Below are positions 12,359 to 24,500 of a DNA stretch of 64,000 bases, piece after piece. The notes below the pieces were generated by a model, which did not search any database, was not told where the DNA came from, and was given only the letters and a program-made list of their open reading frames with translations. The number at the start of each line of letters is the position of its first letter. The first letter of the stretch is position 1. This DNA comes from Artocarpus heterophyllus (taxonomy: Eukaryota; Streptophyta; Magnoliopsida; Rosales; Moraceae), in contig CM046353.1 of assembly GCA_025403435.1 (NCBI GenBank), forward strand, positions 12,572,836 to 12,636,835. The letters run 5' to 3'. The translations under genes and the position numbers were made by a program.

Positions 12359-12578
12359 TATTAATGAATGGTGTTTTTCTTGTTTAGATGATGATCTTCC
12401 AGTAGTTTTTAAGAAGTTAAAGCTTTGTTAAGGTTTGAAGGACAGTGCAAGGTTTTAAAAGGGAGGAAGATGTCTTAAAGTAGGCAATTTAGGAAATATC
12501 CAAAGGGTTTGTAGGTTTGTACTTTTCTTTCACATAGCTTTTATTTTTAGTGGCTTGTTTTCTATTTGCCTTTCCTTA

Positions 12579-12588
12579 CTTATATAAT
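12579..12588 (-). promoter_or_regulatory. Candidate TATA box of the MAKR gene
   Basis: The minus strand reads ATTATATAAG about 220 bp before the ATG of the MAKR gene. Spacing would give a 5' UTR of roughly 190 nt. This is a sequence match only. Confidence 0.35.
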
Positions 12589-12599
12589 GATTAAAAAAT

Positions 12600-13969
12600 T
12601 GTAGCTCTCCTTGGTTTTCTAGGCTCGTTTGGAAAAGAAAACAATATTTTTTCAGTCATTTGAAAAAAAGCCATACATGAAAATGACAGGAAGAGATAGA
12701 GGAGAGATAGAATCATTGATGGTGTTTTTTTTTTTTTTTTTTTTTAAATGGTAGATTGAGTAGTTAACATAATCCCACTCACGGGCACAGCTTCTTTGAA
12801 AAACACTGTGGTTAGTATCATCATTAAATAGTTGGGGCAATATGTCAAAAGACTTAAATCTTAAAAGATTCCTAATTTCGCAAAGAATGTGGCCAAACTA
12901 AGGAGACCTTAAATTTAAATTTAATATAAAAAATTGAGGAAGAAAACAGGACAGAGTGGATCCATGATTAAAATTTTAAACAATTAACACCAATGATTTG
13001 GTTTGATACACTTGAACATCTGTGAAATTTTATATGGATCAAAGTGTTGACTAAAGGCATAACTAGTGCATCCAAATGAGCTTTTATTCCCAAATACTGT
13101 TTTCCATTGACCTGAGGAAATTTGATCTCAAGTTTATCTTTTAATCTTAAATCCAATTATGAGTACCAAAAATATGCTTGGGATAAAGTATAAGTTTAGA
13201 TGATTGACTGCTTTGGAAAGTAGTCAAAGAATGGCAAACCCCTTGAGGTGTGTACATTTGTTGAAACTTGAAATTGTATTGGTTTCATTTCCAAGAAAAA
13301 TATGTTGAATATTTTGATGTTTCACCTGTCACCACTATCCTTTTAGCAAGTTTCAAAATTAGGAACCAAACCCAAATCTTAATTTCTGGCTTTTCTGCAC
13401 TCTTAAAAAATGATAATTGGTTATTCTGCATCTCTCTCTCTCTCTGTGTCAACTAATAAAACAAACTTGAAAAGTGCTCCTTAACCAAAGGAATAATACT
13501 TTGAAGATAAAGAATCACTTTCTACTTGTCTTGAATTTTCTCTCTAATATACGCCTAACTTACTGGATTCCTGGGTTTTTTCACTTACTTTCAAACTCAC
13601 TTTTTTTTTAAACCTGAACGTGTGCAGCTTCTTTTGTGCTTTTTACTTATAATTCTAGGAAAGATTATTGTAGCGTTTAGAAATATAGTTCAAACTCTTG
13701 GTTTCTACCAAAGATGGTTTGAAATTCAGAATTTATGAAAGAAAATACTATGACAAAATTGAGTTCAATCACAATTTTGTGGTTTAAATTACATTCTCAA
13801 ACGCCACATTTACTCATATGAGTTGGTATCAAAAAGTTAGAATTAATGTTGAGATGTATAGCACTACTCTTTCCTTTTCTTTTAATTGTCTTGTTTATTA
13901 TAATTGTTATTGTTTATTTCCATTTTTTAATTAGTTCTCTTCAAAAATGGCGCTAAAAATAAGACTTGT

Positions 13970-14004
<35 letters not shown>

Positions 14005-15525
14005 GTTGACAATCAGCATGAGGCAACACGGGATCCGACATATGGAGGTGGGGAATGGAAAATTCCGGATGACATGCCTGCAAAGCTCGAGACCTTAGTT
14101 TGTCTTCACCTTTTGGGCTTTTAACATACCCCCTACGTTTCAAGCTCTTCTATTAATTTTTTTACCACTAAAAAAAGTCATTTGGGGATTCCCCTTGCTT
14201 TTCTAAATACCAACAATTTTTGTCCGCTTTTCTGTTTTCAATGCCAAACATAATGAAGACTGAGCTCCTACTTCCCCCCCTTTCCTTTGTGGCTCTTTCA
14301 CTGGGTTTCTCTGTCCTTTTTTGCTATGTACAGAGCATCATGAAATGCATTCTTCATATGCAGAACTTGCAGCCTGTTATTACATGCATGATTCAAGCTG
14401 AACACTGTCAGGTACAAAATAAAAATTACCCAATGAATAGCATTATGATAAAATAATTTTTTCGACTTCATATGATTTATTTTAAACAGGAAAACGGGCG
14501 AATAACCAAAAACATGATGCTCTTGATATAAACTCGATCACCAATTTCAGCAAGGTTTTACCCATGACAATGACTCCCGCATAACTCACCAACCATATGA
14601 TTGGTATGACACAAATATGTGAGACAAAATACCACAGTTGTGTTCACTCTCCACATTACCATATATGGGCCACTACAGATATTCAACTTAACATAGTGAT
14701 GAGACAAAACTTCATTCCACAAAGAAGGGGGAAAAAAGTTCAAGCAAAGGATAGCCATAGATTCATCCATCAAAATGACCCACCACCCAGAAAATCAGGA
14801 CTTATCTGAGTGCTTTAAGCATTTACAGGTCAGTCTTAAGATTGAAAGAGGGGCTACTCTTGCCGGGTATCCTACCAGCACCAGACAAATAAGTGAACTG
14901 CAAAGCAAGTGAACAGTTCCAAGCAACAACTATCTTCTGTAGTCATTTTTCATAACCGCCTTTTAAAGAGATTTTGGGTGGAATAGTACCAAAATCCCAC
15001 TACCGTCTGTGCCCTCCGGCTTAAAACATAGGAGGCCTTGCATAATGATGATGCTCTTTAAAAGATGAGACAAAATTTAACATTGCATATCCGGGAAACT
15101 TCACAAGACATGAACTTAAAGAGAAATCTCAAACCCCACATTTTCCCCCAAAGCTTGTTCATTTCTTGGTGTGTGTGAATCAGAGGTCTAATTCCATACA
15201 TCAGGTGGGTATACCCCAACTCCCATTACCGGTAAGAAAAGCAATTGAGACCACATTTCTACCCAAATCACATCATTAACCACAAAATTTTCAAAGCTAA
15301 AGTGGTCCAAGATACTGTTTTGAGTTCAACTTCAACATTTGCATCCGAATACTTTTCATTCATTTGTTTTGTCAGATCCCATATTACAACAACAATCATG
15401 TTCTAGAATTTACAGAAGAATGAACAAATTGATAATCCAAGTTGTTAACAAGTTACTTGGAAGCTTTTGACACGCAGCTTTGGGAGGTTTATCTATACCA
15501 TACTCGATAAATATATGCAAGTTTG
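12600..15525. other. Intergenic, no gene recognised
   Basis: This lies between the MAKR promoter and the 3' end of the coiled-coil protein gene. It contains a poly-T run (about 12725-12746), short CT runs (13433-13446) and an AG microsatellite (13971-14002). No frame shows family motifs. The part near 15.3-15.5 kb may be 3' UTR of the minus-strand gene. Confidence 0.5.
13971..14002. repeat. (AG)16 microsatellite
   Basis: This is an uninterrupted AG dinucleotide run of about 32 bp, a likely length-polymorphic marker. Confidence 0.95.
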
Positions 15526-15531
15526 TTTATT
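15526..15531 (-). terminator. Candidate polyadenylation signal
   Basis: AATAAA on the minus strand lies about 50 nt after the TAA stop of the coiled-coil protein gene. It is a plausible near-upstream element for 3' end formation. Confidence 0.45.
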
Positions 15532-15581
15532 AGATTTGAACATATGTTGGCTAGAAAGCCAATAGACATATTTGGTAATAC

Positions 15582-18500
15582 TTAATCGCCAGATCTTAAT
15601 TCCCTTTCGAGCTCATCAAACTCCCAGTCACCAATCTCCTCTGCGGAGTAGTTTTGACCCACCTTACCAAACTCTGACTCGAGCTTTGCCAGTTCTGCTG
15701 CCGGGTCTAACACCTGCTCTGCTTTGGCTGCAGGTAATTTGGGTTGCTCATTTGTCTCGGCTTTACGTGCCCCTGCATCCTTGTTTGGAGGTTCTGGTGG
15801 ACCACTTTCAATCATTTTGGTAGTAGATGGAGCTTCTTCTTTTGGTGGTGGATTCTCCATTTCCAGATTTGGTCTCTCAATAGAATCAAATTCCAGTCTT
15901 AACTTCTCAATATCATCAAACAGCTCCTTAACCTTTTGCGCATCTTTCCTATTTTACGGCAAGCCATGTGTTTATTTTCAGAATTTATTTAAAAACAACA
16001 AACAAAAAACACAATGAGAGAATACCACGAGAAAAGGAAATTGTGAACAAAGTCTTCATCTAATACCCGGAAACTTTGGTTTGTTGAGCATAAAATTGTT
16101 CTTTCATGTTATCCACGACACTGAAGGTGGTAATAATCTGGAACAAGAGAAAATTGTGTTCATGAGATAAAACGTCCTTCATACCTTCGTATCATATAAA
16201 TTGATAAGTTAGATGATTCTCACTTAATATTTTTGTTAGTTTTAAGCAAGTTATAAGAATTTGATAGTGTTTTATGCTTTTTTGTAGATTTTGAAGAAAA
16301 AGATGCAAATTGGCAAGTGCGGGGCAAAACGGACTGAAAAAAGAGCAAAATTGAACTCGGGGACGAAATGGAGCCTAGACATCAACTTATGGGTGCCTAG
16401 GCACTCTTGCAGATGAAGTCTCACACAGAAAACCCGAAAGCATAGTGCCTAGGCAGCGCCCAAATGGCGCCATTGGGAAGGACCAGTGTAGCGCCTAGGC
16501 GCTACAGTCAGGGTGCCTAGGCGCCAGTTGGAGAATTTTTCTATCGGGCAGTGTAGCGCCTAGACGCTACAATCATAGCACCTAGGCGCCGTAACGAAGC
16601 CTAAGCGTCAGAAAATCGAGCCTAGTCGTCGTTGCGATCCCAAATCAAATTTTAGTATAATTTTGTTCCAAAATTGCGCTTTCAAACCTTAGCCTATAAA
16701 TAAAACATTATAAAGGGTTGGAGGACGAATTTTAAGAGGAAAAAACTACAGACAAGAGGGAAGAACTCACTGCTTTGGAGAAAAAGAATAGCGCAACCTG
16801 AAGACAGAAATCATCTTCGCATCCAAACACAGTTCTTTTTCTTCACTCATCATGTTTAAGATATTATTTAAGATTATTTTTAGTTTCATTAGGAACTAAT
16901 TTTCGTTTTTCTAGGGCTATGATGTATCCACATTACGAATGTTCAGTTTTGTTTAATTTAATTCAATTTGATGTTTATTCATTATCTATGCTGAGTGTTT
17001 AATCTAATCTTAATGCTTGTAAAAGTTTGTGCACATTTTGCATAAATTGTGATTTGATTTGAGGCTGAAAAGCGATAATTAAATTAGATCATGATTGAAT
17101 GCCATGAGATTATCATAGGATAGAGAGATCTATGAGACTTGTATAACACTATGAATTTCTCGTTCTTAATAAATCTTGGTAAGTTTAGAGTTTCCACATA
17201 TATGAAAATTTGCTAATTGGGATAAATTATTAATGCTTGAAAAAGATTAATGACTACCTAAGAGAAATTCGTTATCGGTATAGAAGTAAACACCAGTTGA
17301 TTAAAATAGATAATTTGAATACGATTAATTTAGGTGAAATCGGATGCTCTAGTCTTTTATTATTTAGGTTTTCATTTATTTTTTTGTTTTGTTTTGTTAT
17401 TTTTCTATTTATATTTGATTGTTCAAATAATTTTAGAGTTAACCAATTTTGGTACTTAGCTAGATTAACGCAATCCTCGTGGGAACGATACTCTACTCAC
17501 TCTTTATTACTTGTTAATGATACGTGCAGTTGCGTTAGAAAAATCCACAACAAGTTTTTAGTACTATTGCCAGGGATTGTTGTTTAATTTAGTTAATATC
17601 GATACCAATTAGCTCTAGGACTACTTTGAACATTTTTTTATTTGTTTTATTTCATTTTTATTTGTTCTAATTTTTTTCTTTAAGTCATTTGTTTTCCAAG
17701 GAACTTCATGATGTTCACCATAATATCCTAGCAAGTTTTGCCCAACAACATATGAAACCACTTTATGCCGCTTAGGAGCGATTTAAAGAAATGCTTGAGC
17801 GATACCCACATCACAATCTGCCAAAGTGGGCTCTTCTCCAAATATTTATTGAAGGATTGCATTTTGAAGCTAGAGATTGGGTGGAAAAAGGCGCATTTTC
17901 CGACGGTCATTCTTTCTTTTCAAGAACCGTTGATGAAGCTTCCTACTTATTGGAGGATGTGACAGCCTTTAATTATCATTGGCATTTGAATTCTTCAATG
18001 CATAATTCCTACTGGAAGAGGCATCAAAATCTTTCATGGAATATCCACCCCAACATGATGGAACAATTCTGTAGCCAGTATCAAGAAGAGAAGGCACCTT
18101 TGGAAGTTGCTTTAGACCGTCTAAAAGCCATTCTTGAGGGAAGTTCTGAATTCTCCAACTCTAGGCGATATCTTGATGAACAAATCCATTTAAAGAGCAC
18201 AATTTTAGAGAGTCATCTAGAGGAGGAAATTACAACATCAAATCCTTGTGGTGACCATAAAACGATAAAGGATGTGGTTTTGTTTGATGACAATTGTGTG
18301 AAATCTCAGGAATTTGAACCTCAAGATGAAGAACAAGAACCCTTTGAAGTTGTGGTAGCTCAACCATTTGCTAAGTTGGTCTCTTGCTCGATTAAAAATG
18401 ATCTACACTTGCTAACTCAAGAGGAGTCTATCCAAAACTATGACTTTTATGAAGACCAAATCACAAGCATGCTATAATGGAAAGCCAAAAGGAAAGGGAA

Positions 18501-21500
18501 GGGCAAATAGAAGGGTTATTAGAGGAATTCCTATATGAGTAGAAGTCACGAGAGTCGTTGGAAGATATAGAAGCGCAAAAGACCATTGATTTAAGCTCAT
18601 CAATTGTTCCAATATATAGATCACCAACTGATTCATGTTGGCCATGGACGTCACCACCATCATATCTCAGCCTATCCAAGCTCGAGCCAATAATGAAGTT
18701 CCCATTAAAAGCACATCATTTAAAGACATATGTTGTTGGTGCAACGTGCGAATCACTTCTAAATCTTGCCGAGCTTGGGGCCATCTATAACCAAGACCCA
18801 TATGTGGTGCTGTTTGACACTTACTATGGGTGAAAGCCGCTCTTTGACGAGCGCTTCTTTGAGAATCAGGCTAATGACTGTAAAACAAGCGCTTCTTAGG
18901 AGGTTTTCAGGAGACATCAAGGCGCTCAACTTGAAAAAAAAAATTCAAAAACTGAAACCATATCTACAACCTGGCACAGATGATGAATCATATGGCTATG
19001 CATCTGAACATGAACTTGGACAACTTTCCCACAGTCTCTGCTTTTAATGAAGATAATGAAAAGAATGAGAACGATGAGGAATAGGCTGTCATAACCTGCG
19101 GTTTAGGGAGTATTTTGTCCTTTCTCATTTTTTGTTTTCTTTTTACATTGAGGACAACATATTGTTCAAGTTTGGGGGTGGTGTGTTGCTTTATGTTTTG
19201 TTTGTGTCAATCAATCATTATGGTTTAATTAGGTTTTAGTTTAGGATTTGTTCTTTTTCTTTGCATTTGATAGTAATTAGGACAGTAAAGTTTTGTCGTT
19301 TGAGCATTGTTTAATTTGAATCATAAGGATCAATGATAAGACGATAGTTGAAATTGAATATGGCTTCTAGAGGATAATAATTGTTGTTGGCCTATTCTTG
19401 TTTTTCTTATGATTAGTTTGCCATGCTATGATTCTTTGAGCACTTTGAGCAGTCACACCTTGACCACCTAAGTATTCTACACTTAGAGGACTTTTATGTT
19501 GATTAAGCGATATTTTTTATCTCAAATAAATGCTAGAACCTATTTGATAACCATTCGAGGAGAAATCCTACGCTACACAACATTAAGGACATGATTTAGG
19601 CCATTTTTGGACCATTTGGGCCTTTCAAGCCTACCATCGACATCATTTAATCCCTAGTTACCCCGTTGAGCCTTATTATCCATTTTCTTTGTTACCCACA
19701 TAATCAACCTAGCTTTCGAATAATTTTATCCTACCTAGTCCCTCACCCATAAACGTGACTAGTTTGTTCAGGAAATTATTTGAAGGTGATTGGCAGTACG
19801 GGAAGATGGGTGGAGTTTTGAAGAACTTATCAAGGAAATATATCTTCTTATATGTCATCCTTGAGTGGAGTTTTGAAGAACTTATCAAGGAAATATATTT
19901 TCCTATTATTCATTCTTGGGTGGAGTTTTGAGGTTATCAAGGGATTATATCTTTCCTATTATTAATGTTATCAACAGACTATGTATTGATGTTTATTCAT
20001 TATCCCAAAAAAAAAAGAGAAGAAAAAAAAAAGAAAGAGAGAAAAAGAAAAAAAAGAAAAAAAAATCGTACATCAAATAAGTGTGAATTACAATGGGAGT
20101 GCAATATAAGTTTGGGGGTTGTACTTAGAAAGAAGAAATGATGTTATCATGATGTCCTGAGTCAACTTGTGTGTTTATAGGTGAATTTTGAGCCACATTA
20201 TATCTTTTGTTTCATCTTTTTACCTTAGCCACACATTACAAGCCGAATAAAGTCCTAATTATCTTTGATGTTGTGATAGTCTACATTAGTGGAGAGTAGG
20301 TTTGAAAAATAGGCCTATGAAGTTCATAAATGTCTCTAATCTAGAGATCTTTCATAATAAGCTTGTTGACATAAACTAATCCGAGTGTAGGTACATAAGT
20401 GCTAGAGGCATCACACACACGCTCAAGGAATTATGAGTATGGTAAAATTGAGACTTAAATTGATTTTTTTTCATGATCGCAATGGTTTGAGTTTCCTTTG
20501 AGTCATCAACTTTATGCAATCTTTGAGGCCAAGTATGAGGAAAATTTAAATTGATGCTCAGACTATGTCAGGTGTTAGTGTTAGTCCATTCTTTGTCACA
20601 TTCTTTGTTTTTCGTTTGTCTTTTGCTCGAGGACTAGCAAAATCTTAAGTTTAGGGATATTTGATAAGTTAGTTTTAGGCTAATTAATTAGATGATTCTC
20701 ACTTAATATTTTTGTTAGTTTTAACCAAGTTATAAGAATTTGATAGTGTTTTATGCTTTTTTGTAGATTTTAAGGAAAAAAAATGCAAATTGGCAAGTGC
20801 GGGGCAAAACGGACTGAAAAATGAGTGAAATTAGACTCGGAAACGAAATAGAGTCTAGACGTCAATTTATGGTCATCTAAGCGCTCTTGCAGATGAAGTC
20901 TCACATAGAAAACCCGATAGCATAGCGCCTAGGCGCCATTGGGAAGGGCCAGTGTAGCGTCTAGGCGCTACAATACTAGCGCCGAGGCACTACTTCGAAG
21001 CCTAGGCCCTACGGTCAGGGCGCCTAGGCGCCAGTTGGAGAATTTTTCTATTGGGCAGTGTAGCGCCTAGGAGTTACAATCATGGCGCCTAGGCGCCGTA
21101 ACGAAGCCTAGGCGCCAGAAAATCGAGCCTAGGCATCGTTGCGATCTCAATTCAAATTTCAATGTAATTTTGTTTCAAAATTGCCCTTTCAAACCCTAGT
21201 ATATAAATAAAACATTATGAAGGGTTGGAGGACGAATTTTCAGAGGGAAAAACTACAGACAAGAGGGGAGAACTCACTGCTTTGGTGGAGAAGAACGGTG
21301 CAACCTGGAGACAGAAATCATCTTCGCATCCAAGCACAATTCTTTTCCTTCACTCATCATGTTTAAGATATTATTTAAGATTGTTTTTAGTTTCATTAGA
21401 ACTAATTTTCCTTTTTCTAGGGTTACGGTGTAGCTGGATTATGAATGTTCAGTTTTATTTAATTTAATTCAATTCGATGTTTATTCATTATCTATACTGA

Positions 21501-24500
21501 GTGTTTAATCTAATCTTAATGCTTATAAAAGTTTGCACACCTTTTGCATAATTTGTGATTTAATTTGAGCCTAAGAAGCGATAATTAAATTAGACCATGA
21601 TTGATCATCATAGGATATATATCTATGAGACTTGTGTAACACTATGAATTTCTTGTTCTTAATGAATCTTACAAGTTTAGAGTTTCCACAAAGATGTAGG
21701 AAATTTGCTAACTGGGACAAATTATTAATGCTTGAAAAAGATTAATGACTACCTAAGAGAAATTCGTTATCGGCACAAGAGTAAAACACCAGTTGATTAA
21801 ATTAGATAATTTGAATAGGATTAATTTAGGTGAAATCGGATGCCTTAGTCTTTTATTATTTAGGTTTTCATTTATTTTTTTTGTTTTGTTTTGTTGTTTT
21901 TCCATTTATATTTGATTGTTCAAATAATTTGAGTTAACCAAATTCGATACTTAACCAGATTAACGCAATTCTCGTGGAAACAATACTCTGTTCATTCTTT
22001 ATTACTTGTTAACGAAACATGCACTTGCGTTAAAAAAATCCACAACATAAATTAAATGGTGAATTTATCTCCAATGCGTGACTACATTGGAACTCAAGTT
22101 TCATCATAGAAAATGAACGTACCTTGGCTTCATAGTCTACATATTCTTCCTCGAGATTTTTCCTTGGGTTTAGTAATCCTGAATCGTCCTTCTCTGCACC
22201 AGAAGCAGTCTCCAGCCTATATCATTAGGTTAAAAATATATTCAAAAAAGGTTACATAAGAAAAAGATCAAAACCATTTCGACAACACCAAAGAACATTA
22301 CCCATCACTCAAATTCTTCAGGTTCTCCACAAATTTTTCAATACGGTTTAGAGATGGCACCAACTCTTTCTGCACAGAAAGTAGAAGGTTTCATCCCAAG
22401 AACAATATGAGAGATGACATCATATCATAGAGCGAAATCTGTATTTTCCTTAAAAAAGGGAATTATAAATACCTTGTAAGCAGAGAGAAGATCGATGACC
22501 AAGTTCACAAAATAGTCCTCATGCCTCTCCAATTCATCACTTGAAAACAAAAACAAGCAACAAATATAAGCATCAATGCAAAGACAGACGAAAAAGACTA
22601 GAAACCAAATTCACTAGAAAAACTAAGAGTGCCAATAAAAGGGTTAAGAGAGCATTATCTCAAGCATCTGAGTTCATACGTACTTGACCTGCTTCTCCTT
22701 CATTTCTGCATATGAGCATTGCAAAACCCAGGTATCTTCCAAAAAATTAAGCCATGTATTTAGAACATCTGCTTCTATTCTATTTGAGGCAACAGATTTT
22801 GATAGCTCATCTTCCTGTCAACAAATTCAGAGGATATTTTTGATATTGACATTGCTTTGGCTTAAAAAGAACAGAAAAAAAAAACCTAAAATGGCGTCAT
22901 CAAGTATAAATCGTCCAACTCAATAGGGCACAATGAAGAAGTTCCAACAAAATGCCAAAAGATGCATCCCTCGGTACTTTCACATTACTAATAGGTACAA
23001 CACACCACTCAATAGAGAATAAGAAAAAATATATATATCCAAACCTTTGTTTTCAAGTGCTCAACAATTTGATTGTTCGCTTCCTCAAACTGGTCTCTCT
23101 CTTCCCTGGCATTGCGAAGCCGGGCATTAGCTGCAGCCAAGGAGATATTAACCTACACCAGACCACGTCATCTTCTCAACCATTTGCCTTCAATAAGGGT
23201 CAAAAGAACAATAAACAAAGAGAGGAAGAATATGCCTTACCGCACATTTACACATATTCAACAGAAAATTGCTAAATTACTAGTCGTGAAAGTCACCATC
23301 TTTGCATTATATTCATATAATAAAGTATGGTCTGCTTTAGATCATAACTGATGACAAATGACTATAACAAAAAAATTACGGAGTGAAACCTTTTTCAACT
23401 GAGCTTCAAGGTCGTCTCTCTGTTTTTCAAGCTCCGCAATCTCAGATGCTAATTCCTGAAAAAGAAACCATCGGGACAAAGTACTCAAATCTCAGTCCAA
23501 AATTAATTTTCACAGCATATATACTGACAGCATACATAAGCGGCAAGCATTGCCTCTCTACACTACAATTTCAATATGACACTCAAATTCCACATTACAA
23601 CCTGTAATTGTATGTAATATAAAAATCTTGTCTGTTGCAGCGCACTAACTCCTCACAAGAAGTATATATTACTTGGAAAAAAAATCACCTTCTCTTTTTC
23701 ACTCGCTTCACTTGCTTTGGCAACACGAACTTTAATTGCCTCCTCTTTTTGAGATCTACCAAAGTAAAGGAACAAAGCATCTTTTCAAGAACCATAGATC
23801 TATGTATAATAATCATTAAAGTACATACTACATACTGTGTGCCAGAAACGTAAGTTTTCAACTGAACTTTGATTTTCTAATTAAGTGAACGGATAACACT
23901 GAGGAAATTCACAATAAAAAAACAAAAAATAATCAGAACAAAAATAATTCAACTTTTGTTTCCCTTGCTGAAATCATATAGCTTTCAGGCAATCTACATT
24001 ACATTCAATAACCTTCTCAAATAGAAAGATTAACATTTTTTATAGTAGTTTTGATTATATAAACACCAAGAAAATTTGTAGATAGGATTTTACCTATGAT
24101 CTGAAATACGCTTTTCAGCTTTCAAAGAGGAGTTAGCAAGAGATTCTGATAAGACCTTCAGCTTATCAACCTATTCATACAGCCAAAAAAACATTGTTAG
24201 TAGAGCAGTTTATACTTTAGAGTGCCCCAAAAGCAGCTTAGTATTTGTCAAATATTAGCACTGACAAGTTAAACACCACATATTCAGAACATTAAACTAG
24301 CCCTTTAATGTGAGCATTCACCATATGAAAGAAAGGGCAGAGATCGCTACCTTACAACAAGAGGAACAGATATAAATCAGCCAGACAAAAGAACAAACCT
24401 TTTGAGCATGGATCTCCGGTGAGTCTCCGTTGTTGAGAAATTTCTTCTCAAGTAGAAGCCCTTCCAATCTTGAACAAGCTCGAATTTTTGCAAGTGCTTC

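Larger units (their letters stand above)
16202..22047 (+). mobile_element. Gypsy-A: non-autonomous (LARD-like) LTR element in intron 16
   Basis: Two long direct repeats (16202-17552 and 20662-22047) begin TGATAAG, end ATCCACAACA, and are flanked by a perfect 5-bp duplication TAAAT (16197-16201 and 22048-22052). After the left LTR comes a primer-site-like stretch (TAGTACTATTGCCAGGG) resembling the site of Athila/Tat-type Gypsy elements. Before the right LTR is a purine-rich AAGTTTAGGGATAT. The 3.1-kb interior holds one gag-like frame and no recognisable protease, RT, RNase H or integrase, so it must depend on partners. The LTRs differ by many substitutions and indels, so this is an older insertion than the Copia in intron 3. 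It is antisense to the host gene; removing it leaves an intron of about 134 bp. Confidence 0.9.

Noticed and set aside
14220..14809. Short frames on both strands between the two host genes
   Set aside because: No motif, no conserved start context, and no plausible splice structure; treated as intergenic.
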